Source: Klebsormidium nitens (taxonomy: Eukaryota; Streptophyta; Klebsormidiophyceae; Klebsormidiales; Klebsormidiaceae). From it: a stretch of 64,000 nucleotides of DNA. The notes beneath the pieces are model-generated. The model saw nothing but the letters and a program-made list of their open reading frames with translations, was not told where the DNA came from and ran no database searches. The position numbers and the translations under genes are program-made. Positions within the stretch are counted from its first letter, which is position 1. Each line of letters starts with the position of its first letter. Below, in pieces: positions 35,895 to 48,100 of this stretch. Location of the stretch: assembly GCA_000708835.1 (NCBI GenBank), contig DF237108.1, positions 100,668 through 164,667 of the forward strand, read 5' to 3'.

Positions 35895-38800
35895 CTATGA
35901 TATAGCAGTCCTGAAGAAACGTTTCAAAAACTCGTACGTCATGAACGCGATACCGACCCCCGGAACCACCTTATAGTACTCTGGTATGATGCCCTTGTAC
36001 AGACCCATCCAGCCCTCCGTCCGTATTATACTCCGAAACATGCCCGGTATTCCGTCCTTGTACACGCGCTCCGCTCCTCGAGCCCCCTCTAGTTGCATCC
36101 GGCGCCGCACGAGGTCAATGGGAAAGGTGAAGGTGGAGGAACAGATGCCGGCAATGCTGCCGCACCCGAGACTGACTGCCACTGGAGAAGCCTGGGGCCT
36201 GCAGGTGAAAACTTTCGGCTTCATAGTCCGCTCTGGCCTGTGTCAAGGATCCAAACCTGTTTTGAATTTATCATCGCTGTACCAAGCGCTCTAACTAGAA
36301 AGTTCTCTTTCCTCTTGGCACTGATAAGCGAAGAAAACCAGAAGAGGATGCGTCGGTCCGATGGGTTATTTTGAGGTTCCAAATCCTTACTCACAACATG
36401 GGTCTACTCACAACATGGGCAACCTGTGTAACTTCCGAACTTTGAACTCCCCAGTCACGTCCGAACTGGAGTGACAATAGTCTACCATTGTACGCCATCT
36501 TTCCCTTGCACACAGTTTTAGCTGATGAATTCAAAGTCGATAGGAAAGAGTCACGCAAACCACAGCACTCTGCAAGTAATCAGGCAGCTTGTCGGTCTGC
36601 TCAACTGTTACAGAATTCTTCTCAAATGGGATGAGAACAAACTTCGAAGTAGAGGCCGTCCCCTGGCAGTGTAACAACAGAAAGTACAGCTGTTCTGAAT
36701 CGAGCCTGCCATTGGGTTTCCTAATAAATACTGAGAGCATGATTTCTGTTCTTCCGTATGGTCGACCATGGAATGGCATCCGACGGCTCAAGATCGCGGA
36801 CCACAACTCAAAGATTGAATACTGGGGTGGCAAGTACTGACGAAAAATGCTTGACAATATTCAACAAAGATCTGAAAGCGGAAGAGGCATCTCCAAACAA
36901 CGAAGCCGTGACAAGTATGATAACTCACTGTGTGGCCTCAATCCAGTTCTTCATCGTCTCGTATGCGCAGAAGTTGATCGCGATATTCGGGCCAACGCCC
37001 TGTCCCAGAAAACAAAGAGCTGATCAGTCAGGAAAAGCAGACCTTTTTCGAATCTATGCAACCAGCAGCTTGTATCTCGACCCCCGAAGCAATCTCAACA
37101 GCAGGCAGACGACTCTTGGAGGGGCTGCTAGTGATTCTGAGGTGGGGTCGTCCATCCCGCAACCCGATACACAAAAAACAATCTTAGCCTAACCACGCTT
37201 AATGGCTGAAAATCTGACAACTTCTTCTATAAGGAAGTGCACGCAAAGTCGAGTCCAGGTCAGGATTTCCTGCTTAAGCAAACGGGGCTCAAGCCTCTGG
37301 CTGATTCTGACGGCGCGCAGCAAACACCACTTCTCTCAAAAACGCCCACGTGCACTACTGATCTACGCTAAACTGCCTTCCTGCTTCAATGCATTTCCGA
37401 GACGTTGCGACCAATCAACGTGACCTCCATTAGACAGACAAAGCCTGACGTAAACCAAACCACATAGCGATCAGTATATAACTCCTTGACGATCAGTTGC
37501 GGAATCCTCTGCTGTTGCACGAGTAAAAACGAGAACCAGCGCCAGGTTCAAAAGTGCGCCAGTGGCACAGGCGAACAGTCAGGCAGTGCTTTTCCTCCAC
37601 CCTTTCAACTCCCGGCTCTGTTAGCATGTTTGTATCCAAAAACACATTTCTACACCACCAAAGGGCAAACTCCAGGTCTTTTCTTCTGCTTCCTCACCCA
37701 GTGCATCTACATTTACCCTTCCCTCCTTCTTTCCCTCTCCCCCTCTCCCAAAAGCCACCCCTCATTCTTCCTCTTCCCAGATCGTTACTGGATGCTCCAC
37801 AAAAGCAGCATAAACTCAAAACGTAGCAACGGAGTGAGTAGTGAAGATGAGTAAACAAACCGAATAGCATACGACTTACCATCAGGGTAGCACCCATTCC
37901 TTTGTACAGGCCCCGGAGGCCCTCGTCCCGAGCGATGGTTGCCAAAGCATGGCCAATGCCCTTATAGTACATCACATTTGTCTGCAGACACAGAGCACCC
38001 ACTTTAGAGGCAGCAACAAGGAAAAACGACAAGAGTTGGACTTCTGACTGTCCCTTAGGAGAAAACAGAAAGAGAACAGACATGAGATACTTGCGAAGAC
38101 AGAGGACAGGGACATGAGATACTTGCAAGGTGCGTCAGCAAAAAGAAAGTCGGAAGGAAGCATCTGCTCAAACCAGGCGCGAACTATGGATGTAACTGAA
38201 TCTGCATTGTGCAACGTCTAGGGGGCCCTGTTTCTCTTCGAGAAGGACCCGTGACAGAGAGAGGGTGTGCTACAACGTTGAGAAGCAAGGTGCCCGCACG
38301 GTTGTACCCTAAGACACATGTTCTAGATCAACTTCTTATGTGACCCGCACTAAGGAAGCAGTGACTACCGCAATCTTGCCACAGAACTAGAGAGAAACTT
38401 CACAACCACAACTTCGATGGTATGTGGAATGACATTTGGTCATTCCACAAACCATTTGCTGCAAGAAATCTCCTGTATCTTACCTGAGCCGCTAATCTCG
38501 TCCTGACCAGGTCCAGGGGGTATGTCAGACTGGCGGCCGTCACACCAGCTCCCCCCCCGGCCACCAACCTCGTTCCCATGCTGAGAACGGGGCTCTGGTT
38601 ATCTTCTATGTGCAGGGTGTTTCGCAAAAGCTGCAGAAAACAACGTTCAATACATTCAGGTGAAATATAACCCATCAGGTAACAAAGAAACCATCAGACT
38701 CAAAAACGCGGGGCAAACTTCGAGCACCTCGTTTCTCAGTAGCCCCTGATCCAGGAAGTCGTTGCTTTTTCGATCAAGTGCCGCACCATGATTCTAGTGC

Positions 38801-41104
38801 GCAGATCAACACTGCAATTTCGGACCATGTCCTGACGCCAAACTTTTGTAATCACTTTGAGAAAAGCTGTTCAGCTCCTCATCCTCCACAAGAAGGCTCA
38901 GGGATCCCATTCTCTGATAGCAAACAGAAAGCCTGAATGACTGCATGTCGTTTTGCAAACATGGGAAGCCGACCGCTGGCAGACGAAAGGGTCCTTGGCC
39001 GGAATTCTAACTAATCCTAACGAGATGTAAGCTTCTTTGAGCACCAGGTGCAGCGGATCGAAGGGAGTACTTTCATGAAACCAAATGAGAATGGACTTGA
39101 ACAAGAAATGAGCAGATCCCCAAGTTTAGGAAACTTGTTGCCAACTCCCATTGAAAATAGAAGATCACTGGGGATGAGGAGAGACGGAACAGCAGGGCTC
39201 ACCGACTTGTACTTTTCATAGGAGAAAAAGTTGAGCGCCGAATAGGGTAGCCGATGCACAATTGTGACTGCATTCCCCTTCCAAAATGCTCGGAGGCCTT
39301 CTTCCCTGTAGATGCGCATCATCTCCTTGGAAAGGCTTGGCTGACCCTTGCTTGTGGGGCCGTGCATCCCTTGTAACTGGTTGAATGAAAGTTGCGAGTG
39401 TTACTTTGCAAGTGTTAGCGAAAGCAGCTCAAACCTTGCTGGTTGAGCGGTGCAATCCGTGTTCTAGTGGACAAAGGCTTTGCAGTGAATGAAATAGTTG
39501 CCCCAGTGCCTAGCAAAGGGGCAACGAGTATGCCAAGCCCATGGTAGAGACAGTGCAGAAACCTTAAAACCCTAATTCCACGACAACGAATTAAGTGGCC
39601 CTAAAGTGATGCATTTACTGAAAGCTCTAAGCATGCTGTATGAGAGCCAGAGCGCAGCATAGCTGCAGCGAGCATCTGCTTTCAAACAAAACTGCGGAGC
39701 ACTTCGACCTTGCAATTCTCTTAATCTTCTTCAAGTAAGACCGATAGCAAGATGAATAAGTTGGACAAGGAGATTAGGTCGCTTTTGGGCCACAGACATA
39801 CGAGCCGGGTTCGAAAGGAAAGTCTTGACCCAAATACATCTTAGCACATCATGAGCAGGTCGAGAAGCAAGACTTGATGTTGATACAACTGATTTCAAGC
39901 AGGAGTGCAATGGTGGCAGAAAAGGGACAATATCAAACAGCGGCGCAACTATCAAAAAGGTGATAAAGCAAAACACCGTGATATAAGCTCTCCCTGGACG
40001 CTGGATGATTGATGGCACCTGGCCATGATAGTACAACCAAACGATCTCCAAACACAGACTCTTTTCAGCATTTTTCAACAATGAACACAAGCCATTCCAA
40101 ACTTCCGACATAGAACCAAGAACAGACCTCACTAATCCCTTAAAGTGACCCCATCCAAAACCCTTGAACAAACCCGCACTAAAAAGGTAGACCTTGACTC
40201 GACGTAGCTGACCATTACCTAGAAACCTTCCAGATGTGCAGATTGAAACCGTATAAGCGAACGCATGACTCCCCCTCTCCAAAAGAAGAGCGGTAACTAC
40301 ATCAACACACCTGATAGGACAAGCAACGCAACACGTCTCCTGCCACAGAAGGATTTGGTGTAAGGAACAAAACTCGCTTCATTGCAGAAGTTTGTGACCT
40401 GCTAAGCCTATGGTGGTAAAGATTTACAGCAACTGCTAAAAATCGATCTGAAACCAGCCTTCATCTGTGAAAGATCTGATCTCAAGTGTTTCTGCGCCTC
40501 AGCAATTTCCACTCGGCGCAGACCCTCAACTTTATTTATTAAAACCTGAGTCAAGCCTCACCTGGAAGAGAATAGTCAGCCTTGCAAGGGGTGCTGTACA
40601 GCTCTTACTGACCGCCCCCGCAATCCCCCCTGCCATGAGCTGCGAGATCGTGCTCAGGTACAATTGCCGGCCCCCAACATTCCGGTTTACCAACTCGATC
40701 GCTTCAACCTCATCCTCAACTTTCTCTGCAGTCCCCAGCGTCCCATCCTCGCTCAACTCGTCGTCCGCATCTGTTGTGCGGGGAATATTTTTCCTCAAAG
40801 GTAAGTGGAGAGGATCCAGGGGTTGGTGGGACGCCCCTAAAGACCTCAGAGGAGGGGGATTCACAACGCTGATGGGGTCTCTACCAGCCAAAGACTCGTT
40901 TGCAGCGAGGGCGGGATGGACCCCAGCCGCCAACCCCATCACTACCCTATTCCTCTGAAGCACTCGACTTATGAGATCGTCCCAGATCTGTGAAGAATAC
41001 TGCTGCGTTGCAAACTGAGGACTCAGCCGCCACTGTCTCTCTGCGCTGCTTGTGCTGCACTCACGACTGCTGGTGGCCCTCTCGGGCTGTGGATTATCCA
41101 CCAT
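35895..41104 (-). CDS. Mitochondrial substrate carrier, plant PLARLT subgroup
   Basis: Exons: 41104-40562, 39376-39203, 38630-38484, 37981-37880, 36999-36929, 36198-35895. All are GT-AG and in phase, giving 446 aa. The three repeats begin at about residues 152, 250 and 350, with signature motifs PLARLT, PLDLVR and PIDLVR. The first lacks the usual acidic and basic residues, a feature of one plant SLC25 subgroup (Arabidopsis At2g37890/At3g53940 type) rather than damage. The helix ends HRLPYSALNFFSYEKYK and GVGPNIAINFCAYETMK, and the tail YYKVVPGVGIAFMTYEFLK, fit that group. The substrate is unsettled; nucleotide-type cargo is often suggested for relatives. The first 150 residues are a low-similarity extension. 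This is the second carrier gene within 13 kb, but the two are not recent duplicates. Confidence 0.9.
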
Positions 41105-41854
41105 CTCCTTCCCAGGCTACCTTATGACCAACCCTCCCTCCCAAAAGATTGCTGCGCTTCACCAAGATCTTCTGTCACTGAACAGGAAAGCAAAGAAATC
41201 CCTGCCCAAAATTCTTCTACGTCAAGTCTGCATCATGATCCATGCAGATGATACGGTACTAGCTATCAGTCTGCGTTCTCATCTGAAAGCAAGGAGTGGG
41301 ACGGCGGGCCCGCTGTTCAGAACCGTCGATGGTCACGCCAGCCCCTATCGAGACACATTCAATCGTCCGATGATAACCCCATAATTGCCCCCTGGAACAC
41401 CCGATTTGGGAGTCGGGACCCTTTAATTACTGAGGCGACCTCAGCGCGTCGGATGAGTCCGCGCCTTATGATTTTGCTGCCATGACACCAGCTCCTACAT
41501 CAAAAGTTCCGCTTCTATAGCAACTTGTTAGTTGGTGTCAATGCATACAAGGGTGCGTATGGGTGACTGTGCAGGATGAGAATCTCGACTGGGATTGACG
41601 GTTTCCTTAACCGTAACCTACGTCAAGCTCTTCCTAGGGCCGAGAATAGGTAGACCGTAGACGGAAACCCTTCGCTAACCACACGCAGAACGGGAATTCC
41701 CATGTTGACATCGGCGCAGGACGAAGCCCAGAGGAAACAGACTAAACAGGGGGACCCCCTTCATTGCTACCTAGCTTCGTCTCCTGCACAGGTCCCACTC
41801 ATGCATTGCATCATTTAGCACGAAAGCGGCCTCAGATTGAAGGAGCACAGCGAG
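41105..41854. other. Divergent promoter region between the second carrier and the ADP-ribosylglycohydrolase
   Basis: This is the 750 bp between start codons. No exon is supported. Frames at 41052-41384 on the plus strand have no recognisable domain. Confidence 0.5.
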
Positions 41855-43552
41855 ATGGCGCTTCCCAGCCTTCAGAGCAGGTTCGAGGGCTGCCTGTTGG
41901 GGGGCGCTATTGGGGATGCGCTGGGGGCGCCGGTGGAGTTCCAGAATGCACACACAATCTTTGCAACTTATGGGCCAAAAGGTGGGCCGCAGCGAAGCCA
42001 AAAGCTTGTGATGAGAAGTTTTGAGGGTAGTTTGAGAGTCTTGTAACTTCTGCAGCTACGCCTGAGCTTTAAGCCTCCGGTCCATTGAGTCTCTGTCGGC
42101 ACACTCAGGGGTGCACTCTTATGTTGCTCCATTATACACCGTGCCCAGATGTGCTTTGCTCCGCTGAACATTGAAACTTATGCTTAGGTATTCAAGCTGC
42201 AAACACAATGTTTCAGCTTTTTCAGGGTTGACTGCATGAATGAACTGTATTCAGCTAGACGGTAGTCAGCGATGCTAGAAGTCGTAGACTGCAGAAATCT
42301 GACGGGGATCCCTGTGTACCCTGTTTGGTGCTTTGACAATCTGGAAGCAGTGACCTGATGCAAGGCGCCTGAAAACAAAACACAGAATCATTACTTTCTC
42401 CTTTTCCAGCTGTTTTGCGATTGCCAATCTGACACCAGATGCCCCCTGCTTGCAGGCATCACAGACTTGCCGCAGCCTGGCACCTTTACAGATGACACGC
42501 AGATGACTCTCTTCACGGCAGAAGGCCTGATCTCAGCCGTCGGCCATCAATATCTCCAGATGCCCCCCCAGGGCAGCTCCCCTAAGATTACAAAGGAAGC
42601 AATCTCTATGCTTCACCAGTCCTACCTCCGCTGGCTTGCCACTCAGCAGATGGAAAGCAAATATGAGATGTTCTCAATCCTCAAGTCTTCGGGCTGGCTT
42701 GTGAGTCACAAGGAGCTTCATCGCAGAGAAGCACCCGGGAAGACTTGCCTGAGCGCCCTCGCAAGCGGGAGAATTGGGTCCAGGACTGAAACTCTCAACA
42801 ACAGCAAAGGTTGTGGAGGTGTCATGCGGGTGGCTCCGGCGGCGCTGATCGTGCACGGTGCGTGGCCGGAGGAGACTGCGGACCGTAAAGCGGCGCTCGC
42901 TTACGAGATTGGGTGTGCCGCCGCCGCGATCACGCACTCGCATCCGGCGGGTTATCATTCTGGCGGTATGCTAGCCGCTATCATCTCGTACGTACTTTCG
43001 GGAGAGGAGCTGCTTCGGGCTGTCGAGCTGTCCTGCGAGATTCTCGGGAAGGAGAAGAATGGCACTGAGACACTTGACTGCATCCGCCTCTCTGTGAGGC
43101 TGGGAATCGACAGGAAGGCCAAGCTTGAGGCGGCTCCCAAGGAAGAGAAGAGTAAAGGTTCTGGAGTGGAGAAGCTGATTGCAGAGGAGATTGAGAGCAT
43201 TGGTGGCGGCTGGGTTGGCGAGGAGGCCCTTGGAATCGCTCTCTATTGTTGTATTCTTGCTGGCAGGGACTTTGAAGCCGGCCTTATCTGGTCGGTGAAT
43301 CACACCGGTGACTCAGATAGCACAGGGGCCATTGCGGGGAACATTCTTGGAGCGCTCCTCGGAAGTGAGGGCATACCAGCACGTTGGCCAAACGGTGTCG
43401 ACATGTCGGAGCTTGTCAAAGAAGTGGCTAGCGACTTGTACAGCGCTACCAATGAGAGCGCTACCAATTATGAGTATCCTGGGGCACTCCGACTTCTCAA
43501 GTCTGGCAAGTACCCGCGGTGGTTCATGCAAGTTACACCTACGTATCATTAA
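41855..43552 (+). CDS. ADP-ribosylglycohydrolase (DraG/ADPRH-like)
   Basis: Exons 41855-41981 and 42456-43552 (phase 1 junction, GT-AG) give 407 aa. The start is the ATG of [17 protein letters not shown]. Metal-binding motifs of the family are intact: [10 protein letters not shown] near residues 15-24, [10 protein letters not shown] at 53-62 and [14 protein letters not shown] near 310. The middle holds [11 protein letters not shown] and [13 protein letters not shown], also typical. The enzyme should remove ADP-ribose from proteins or small molecules using two Mg2+ ions. No targeting signal is obvious. The sequence looks like bacterial and protist members, and the gene has only one intron, so old transfer from bacteria is possible but untested. 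Confidence 0.93.
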
Positions 43553-45192
43553 GGTTACAGAACACTAATGCGAAGATACATGAATATCGCGTCGAACATT
43601 ACTTGCTGATTGTCGGCCACTTTTGTTGGAGCTAGAGGCAGTCTAATTACGCCTTGGCCAGAGAGACAGTTAAAAAATGTGCACAATGCGTAAAATTGTG
43701 CACTGACTATCGTATGTTCATAAATCACAGTCCTGATCGAGGTTATCTCATAGGTACAATTCTAGATCATTCCGGATCAACTCCTTTCGATCGGTTTGGT
43801 CTCAGACCGGGTCTCGAAAAGAACTTTTGTGAGTCAAGTTGATCATGTCAGGAATTTGCAATCCCAGCAGATCATGCAATGTTGAATGACCTTAACGTAC
43901 ATGGTAATGCATGCTCGCTGAAGTCACTGTTAAGTAATATATCCAACAACTGGACGTCATGATCTAGCTCATATGGCCCGGCTGTTCATGGCACCGCGTA
44001 AGTGCTTGCCCCGAGCCCAATGATGAATCAAAAGACTCTTCCGGATTCTTACTGCACGTTGCAGCAACTTAGTAACATGCTTCGTTGATTGATCATGATA
44101 CCATGAATGGCCGCCGCTCCTTCGATGCAATTCGCTGGAAGGAATGCTAGTTGACGGTCTGATGCGGATGGCATGGAATGATGTTTGCTAGACAGAGACT
44201 GAAGTTTTTCAAAAGAGTGCGCAGGACACACCGGCCATAAAGCTAACACGTTACTGTAGCGTCAAATCCAAACGATGATATCCCCTTTCAAGTTTCGGTT
44301 GCAAAGAGCTCTATACTTGGACTCTTAGTATCATTGTAGTCAAAGCGCAGCCATACAAATAAATATTCGGCAAAATGATGGGTCTGCAATCAATTTTCTT
44401 ACTCAACGTAGGGACAATTCTTCAGCATGTCAAGCGGCCAACTCGACTGCACACGTCCTTTCAACTCGAGCGGTGTGTCGCGATGACAACAAAGGGTTAG
44501 CTATCGTACATATACATTGCCTCCGGCCAGATTGAAGCGCGAAGTCGTTCCACGACTGTAGTGCTGATGGACTTGTCTTCCAAGTCAGGTACATCTGCAA
44601 AGGAGGGAAGCCACAGCTTGTTCGCGCTGGCATCTTATCTTTTCACACAGTTTTGTGAAATTCGTCGCGTTTTCTGCTGGCTTGCAAGTAGACCTTCAGA
44701 AGGAACAGAACCAAGAGACTACCCATACTGCCCACAAGCTGCCTATCAAACTGCCGCGAGAGCCCAATTACCAAAAATCCATTTCAGATAGGTAGCTTTC
44801 CGAGGGAAGGCAACCCGAATACGAATCAGAAGGGTTTACACGATCTTACGTCCCAAGACAAGCAAACCAACCAGCGAGCGAATGAGCTGACGATTTGCAC
44901 TTCTGAGGACCAACAGGTCTCGCACACGTAGGCGACTGGATTTCAAATATAGGGACGGAAACCATTGAACCACGTAGAACAAAGGAACACGGAGACACAG
45001 GAATTGTACGTCAGAATCTCGTAAGACGCGACGAGCGGAAAACGATACTCACGGTCGCAAGGTCGGCGCCACAAAGCAGACTCACTTTATAGAGCGGTGA
45101 CCGCATTGCGATCCTTGCAACAAGCAAACAGTCCAAGAAACAAACAGGAGGAAAGTAAGAGAAGACAACAAAGATAAAAGAGAGATTAGTGC
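43553..45192. other. Convergent intergenic region
   Basis: This lies between the ADP-ribosylglycohydrolase and the 3' end of the G8-domain gene. Splice-donor-like sites near 45045-45090 (minus) could extend the G8 gene, but no continuation with family similarity was found. Nothing else definable was seen. Confidence 0.4.
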
Positions 45193-48100
45193 TCACATAT
45201 TAGCAGCAGCCATCCAGAAGTCAAAGTAGATCTGGTTGGGAACAGTGTTCGGGGCAGACCGGTAGACTTCCACCGCCACGATGTTTGTACCGGTCACGAG
45301 ACCCGTCTGGTTCTTCACATCCGCGCCGGCGGTCGATTGCGGAACCGGGGACTGCTCCCACGAAGCCGGCGGGGCGTAAGGAGCCTGCAAGCAGAGGTGG
45401 ACACGTGTCAGGATGACGTCAACACAAACCTGGCGACATCTGGCGGTCGGTTTCGAGACAGGGGATGGCTCTCACGGAGGCGGCGTGGCGGAAGGTGCAG
45501 ACAGAGGTGTGGACACTTCTGATGATGACGTCATCACAAAACGGGCGACGTCAACAGGGTTACTGGGCGGAGAGCTGGAGGCCGTCGAAGTCAGTGGCTA
45601 ATGCGAAACCCCTTTACGGGCAAGCAACGCGTGCCCGTAAGAAAGAAGAAGCGATCTGCCCTTTTCTAAGGATGAGTCGATGATGTGACAGCTGTCCCCG
45701 GTGAAGGGGCTTCGAGCGGGGACATTATCAGAAGACGGATTCTAAACTGCAAATTTTTTGTTGTAGTATCGTTCTCATCTGTATCCAATAAATAAACATT
45801 CGCCTCCGCTTCGGTGCCAAACGAAGAGAGATCTTCGAAAGGGAAAAAAGCACCACTGCTATCCTCCGTTTTCCAGGATATATTTGTCAGCGAAGCCGAA
45901 ACCTGCTTGTAGAGAATGCAGTGGTTTCCCTTAACGATGCGCGACGGGCGGTCTGCCAGAAGGCCCTCAAGGACTCAAACATATCTATCGCCGGAGAGGG
46001 GGAAGTCAATGTTCGTAAGAAGTAATACTCGAGAGGAATCTGTTTGATCTGCCGACGCTGAAATCAGAACCGTTCAAACTTCAAAGGCTAAAACGGGACA
46101 GAGCAAGGACGATCAACTAACGAAGCACTCTCGTGGCCAAGAGTGGAACTTTTCAAAGAAGAACGCCAGAACCAAGAGCAGGGGACCCAAGGGGATTTTG
46201 AACTCAGCGGAACGAGTGAGCAGCCCGGAATTCCGTGGAACGGAGTAAGCGGATAGGACCCGGGGTGACGGATCAACTGAACGAACCCGCTGAGCGGGCG
46301 CAGTACAGAGAAGGAACGAGTCGCTGTGCGAGAGATTGATTCCGGCCGATGTTTGTGCCTGGGTCTCTGGCCCAATCAGCGGCAAAACTTCCGTATGCAT
46401 TACAGTGCGCAGGAAAGATAAGACTTGCAGACTTGACTTGACCCCCGTACTTTCTGTTCATTCTGCTGATCAATTTTACGGAGTTCGAACGCCAGTCTTC
46501 TTTATTCGCCACGTCTTGTTGAACGAGCAAGTCGTCTCTGCCAGCAAGCTGTCTGTCCATGCACAACCTGCCGGCGAATACGATCACTGACTGATCTATC
46601 GAGATGCCTCCGCTACTTTTTTGGGCTTCGCTGCTTTACCAGATTCTGCCACGTTGTCTTCACCGGAACCCCGGAGGCGGAGCAGCCCTCACCTGGATGC
46701 TGTAAAGCAGGCCCGTTCCGTTTACCGCCAGCCACTGCGTCACCGCCGGAATTCCGTTCAGGTACACCCGGTACCCGTACTTCGCTTTGACGCCGACCGT
46801 CAGGTTGCGGTAACAGCTGGCATCGGTAACGGTGAAGCTTGTCCAGAGGTACAGCGTGTCGGGCTGGCCGGCAATTATGGTGGACGGTGCCAGATCGTCG
46901 TGCGGGACGACGCTGTAATGTGCGTCGTTGATTTGGACGTAGCCGGTCGCGAGGGGGGTCTGCCCGGAAAGAGCGCCTGCGACGGAAACGGAACACGTCT
47001 TGATCGCGGGGTAATTTCCATTTTCAAATACGAAGCTTCTGCGACGGAGTCGGACGTCGTCTTAATTGCAAGATTTTCTCGATTTTTAGAATCAGCTATT
47101 TTCTTTTTTGCAAGGGAACGGAACACATCTTGATTGCCAGGTAGTTTCCGTCCAAATAAGAGGTTCTTGTCCCTGCGAAGGGAACGGAAACACGTTTTGA
47201 TTGGAAGTTATCTCCGTTCTGAAGAAGAGGATTCTGTGAGAGGAATGGAGCACGTCTTGATTGTAAGGTAATTCCTGTGTTGATCAGGAAATCTGGTGTC
47301 TGCCTGCGAAGTGAATAAACACGTGTTGGTTGCGAGGCAATCTCCGATGATTTGAAGAGGTTTTTATTTTGTGTAGCTATTCAGGAGCAGACCAGCTGAC
47401 CGAGAAAAGGCCGCCGGGAGCATTCTCTGCGCGAACGAAGCGCATGTCCGAGTTGCAACGGGATTGTTAACAAGATCCGTGGAGCGTCTTCTGATTCAAC
47501 TTAGTTTCAAATTGATTGAGGAAGGAGCTAAGCCAAAAAGGTACAAGATGCTTGGACGTCACTCACTGAGAGCTTGTAGAAAAGAGGTCCGCAAAGTATC
47601 TTCTAATTCAACTTAGTGCGGGAGCAATCAAGAAAGGAGCTGAGCCAGAAGGCTACGAAAGCATGGAAAGCACTTACCAGATCTTTTGAAACCCTGAATG
47701 GAAAAGCGCACAGTGGCCCCAAGACACAATACCGCCAAAGCGCGATGCGAGAAACAAACCGGAATTTCAGGCATCCAAAACATAGGCAGTCCCCGCCAGA
47801 GCGCGAGCGAGAAACGACCAGATGCACACAAAAAGACCGAAGCATCAGACATCCGTGCAAAAGAAAGCTTTTGGAACGCTCCATCTACAGCTAAAAGCAT
47901 TCTACACGCACTAAGGAATCTCACCGTCCACTCCCGCGACACTTTGCGGGTATGGCGCCACCGGGGCGCGAGGCACGTACTGCCACGTGTCCCCAGACGC
48001 GACGAGCCCACACGTGGCGTTCTGAGCACACGTGCCGGGTTTGGTCGTCTGGAGCGTCGCGTTGATCAGCGGGAGTTCGTTCAGCGGTCTCAAGATGCCG

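Noticed and set aside
44430-45196. Possible 3' extension of the G8 gene
   Set aside because: GTGAGT-type donors occur, but exon 16 ends in a clean TGA and no downstream piece has family similarity.
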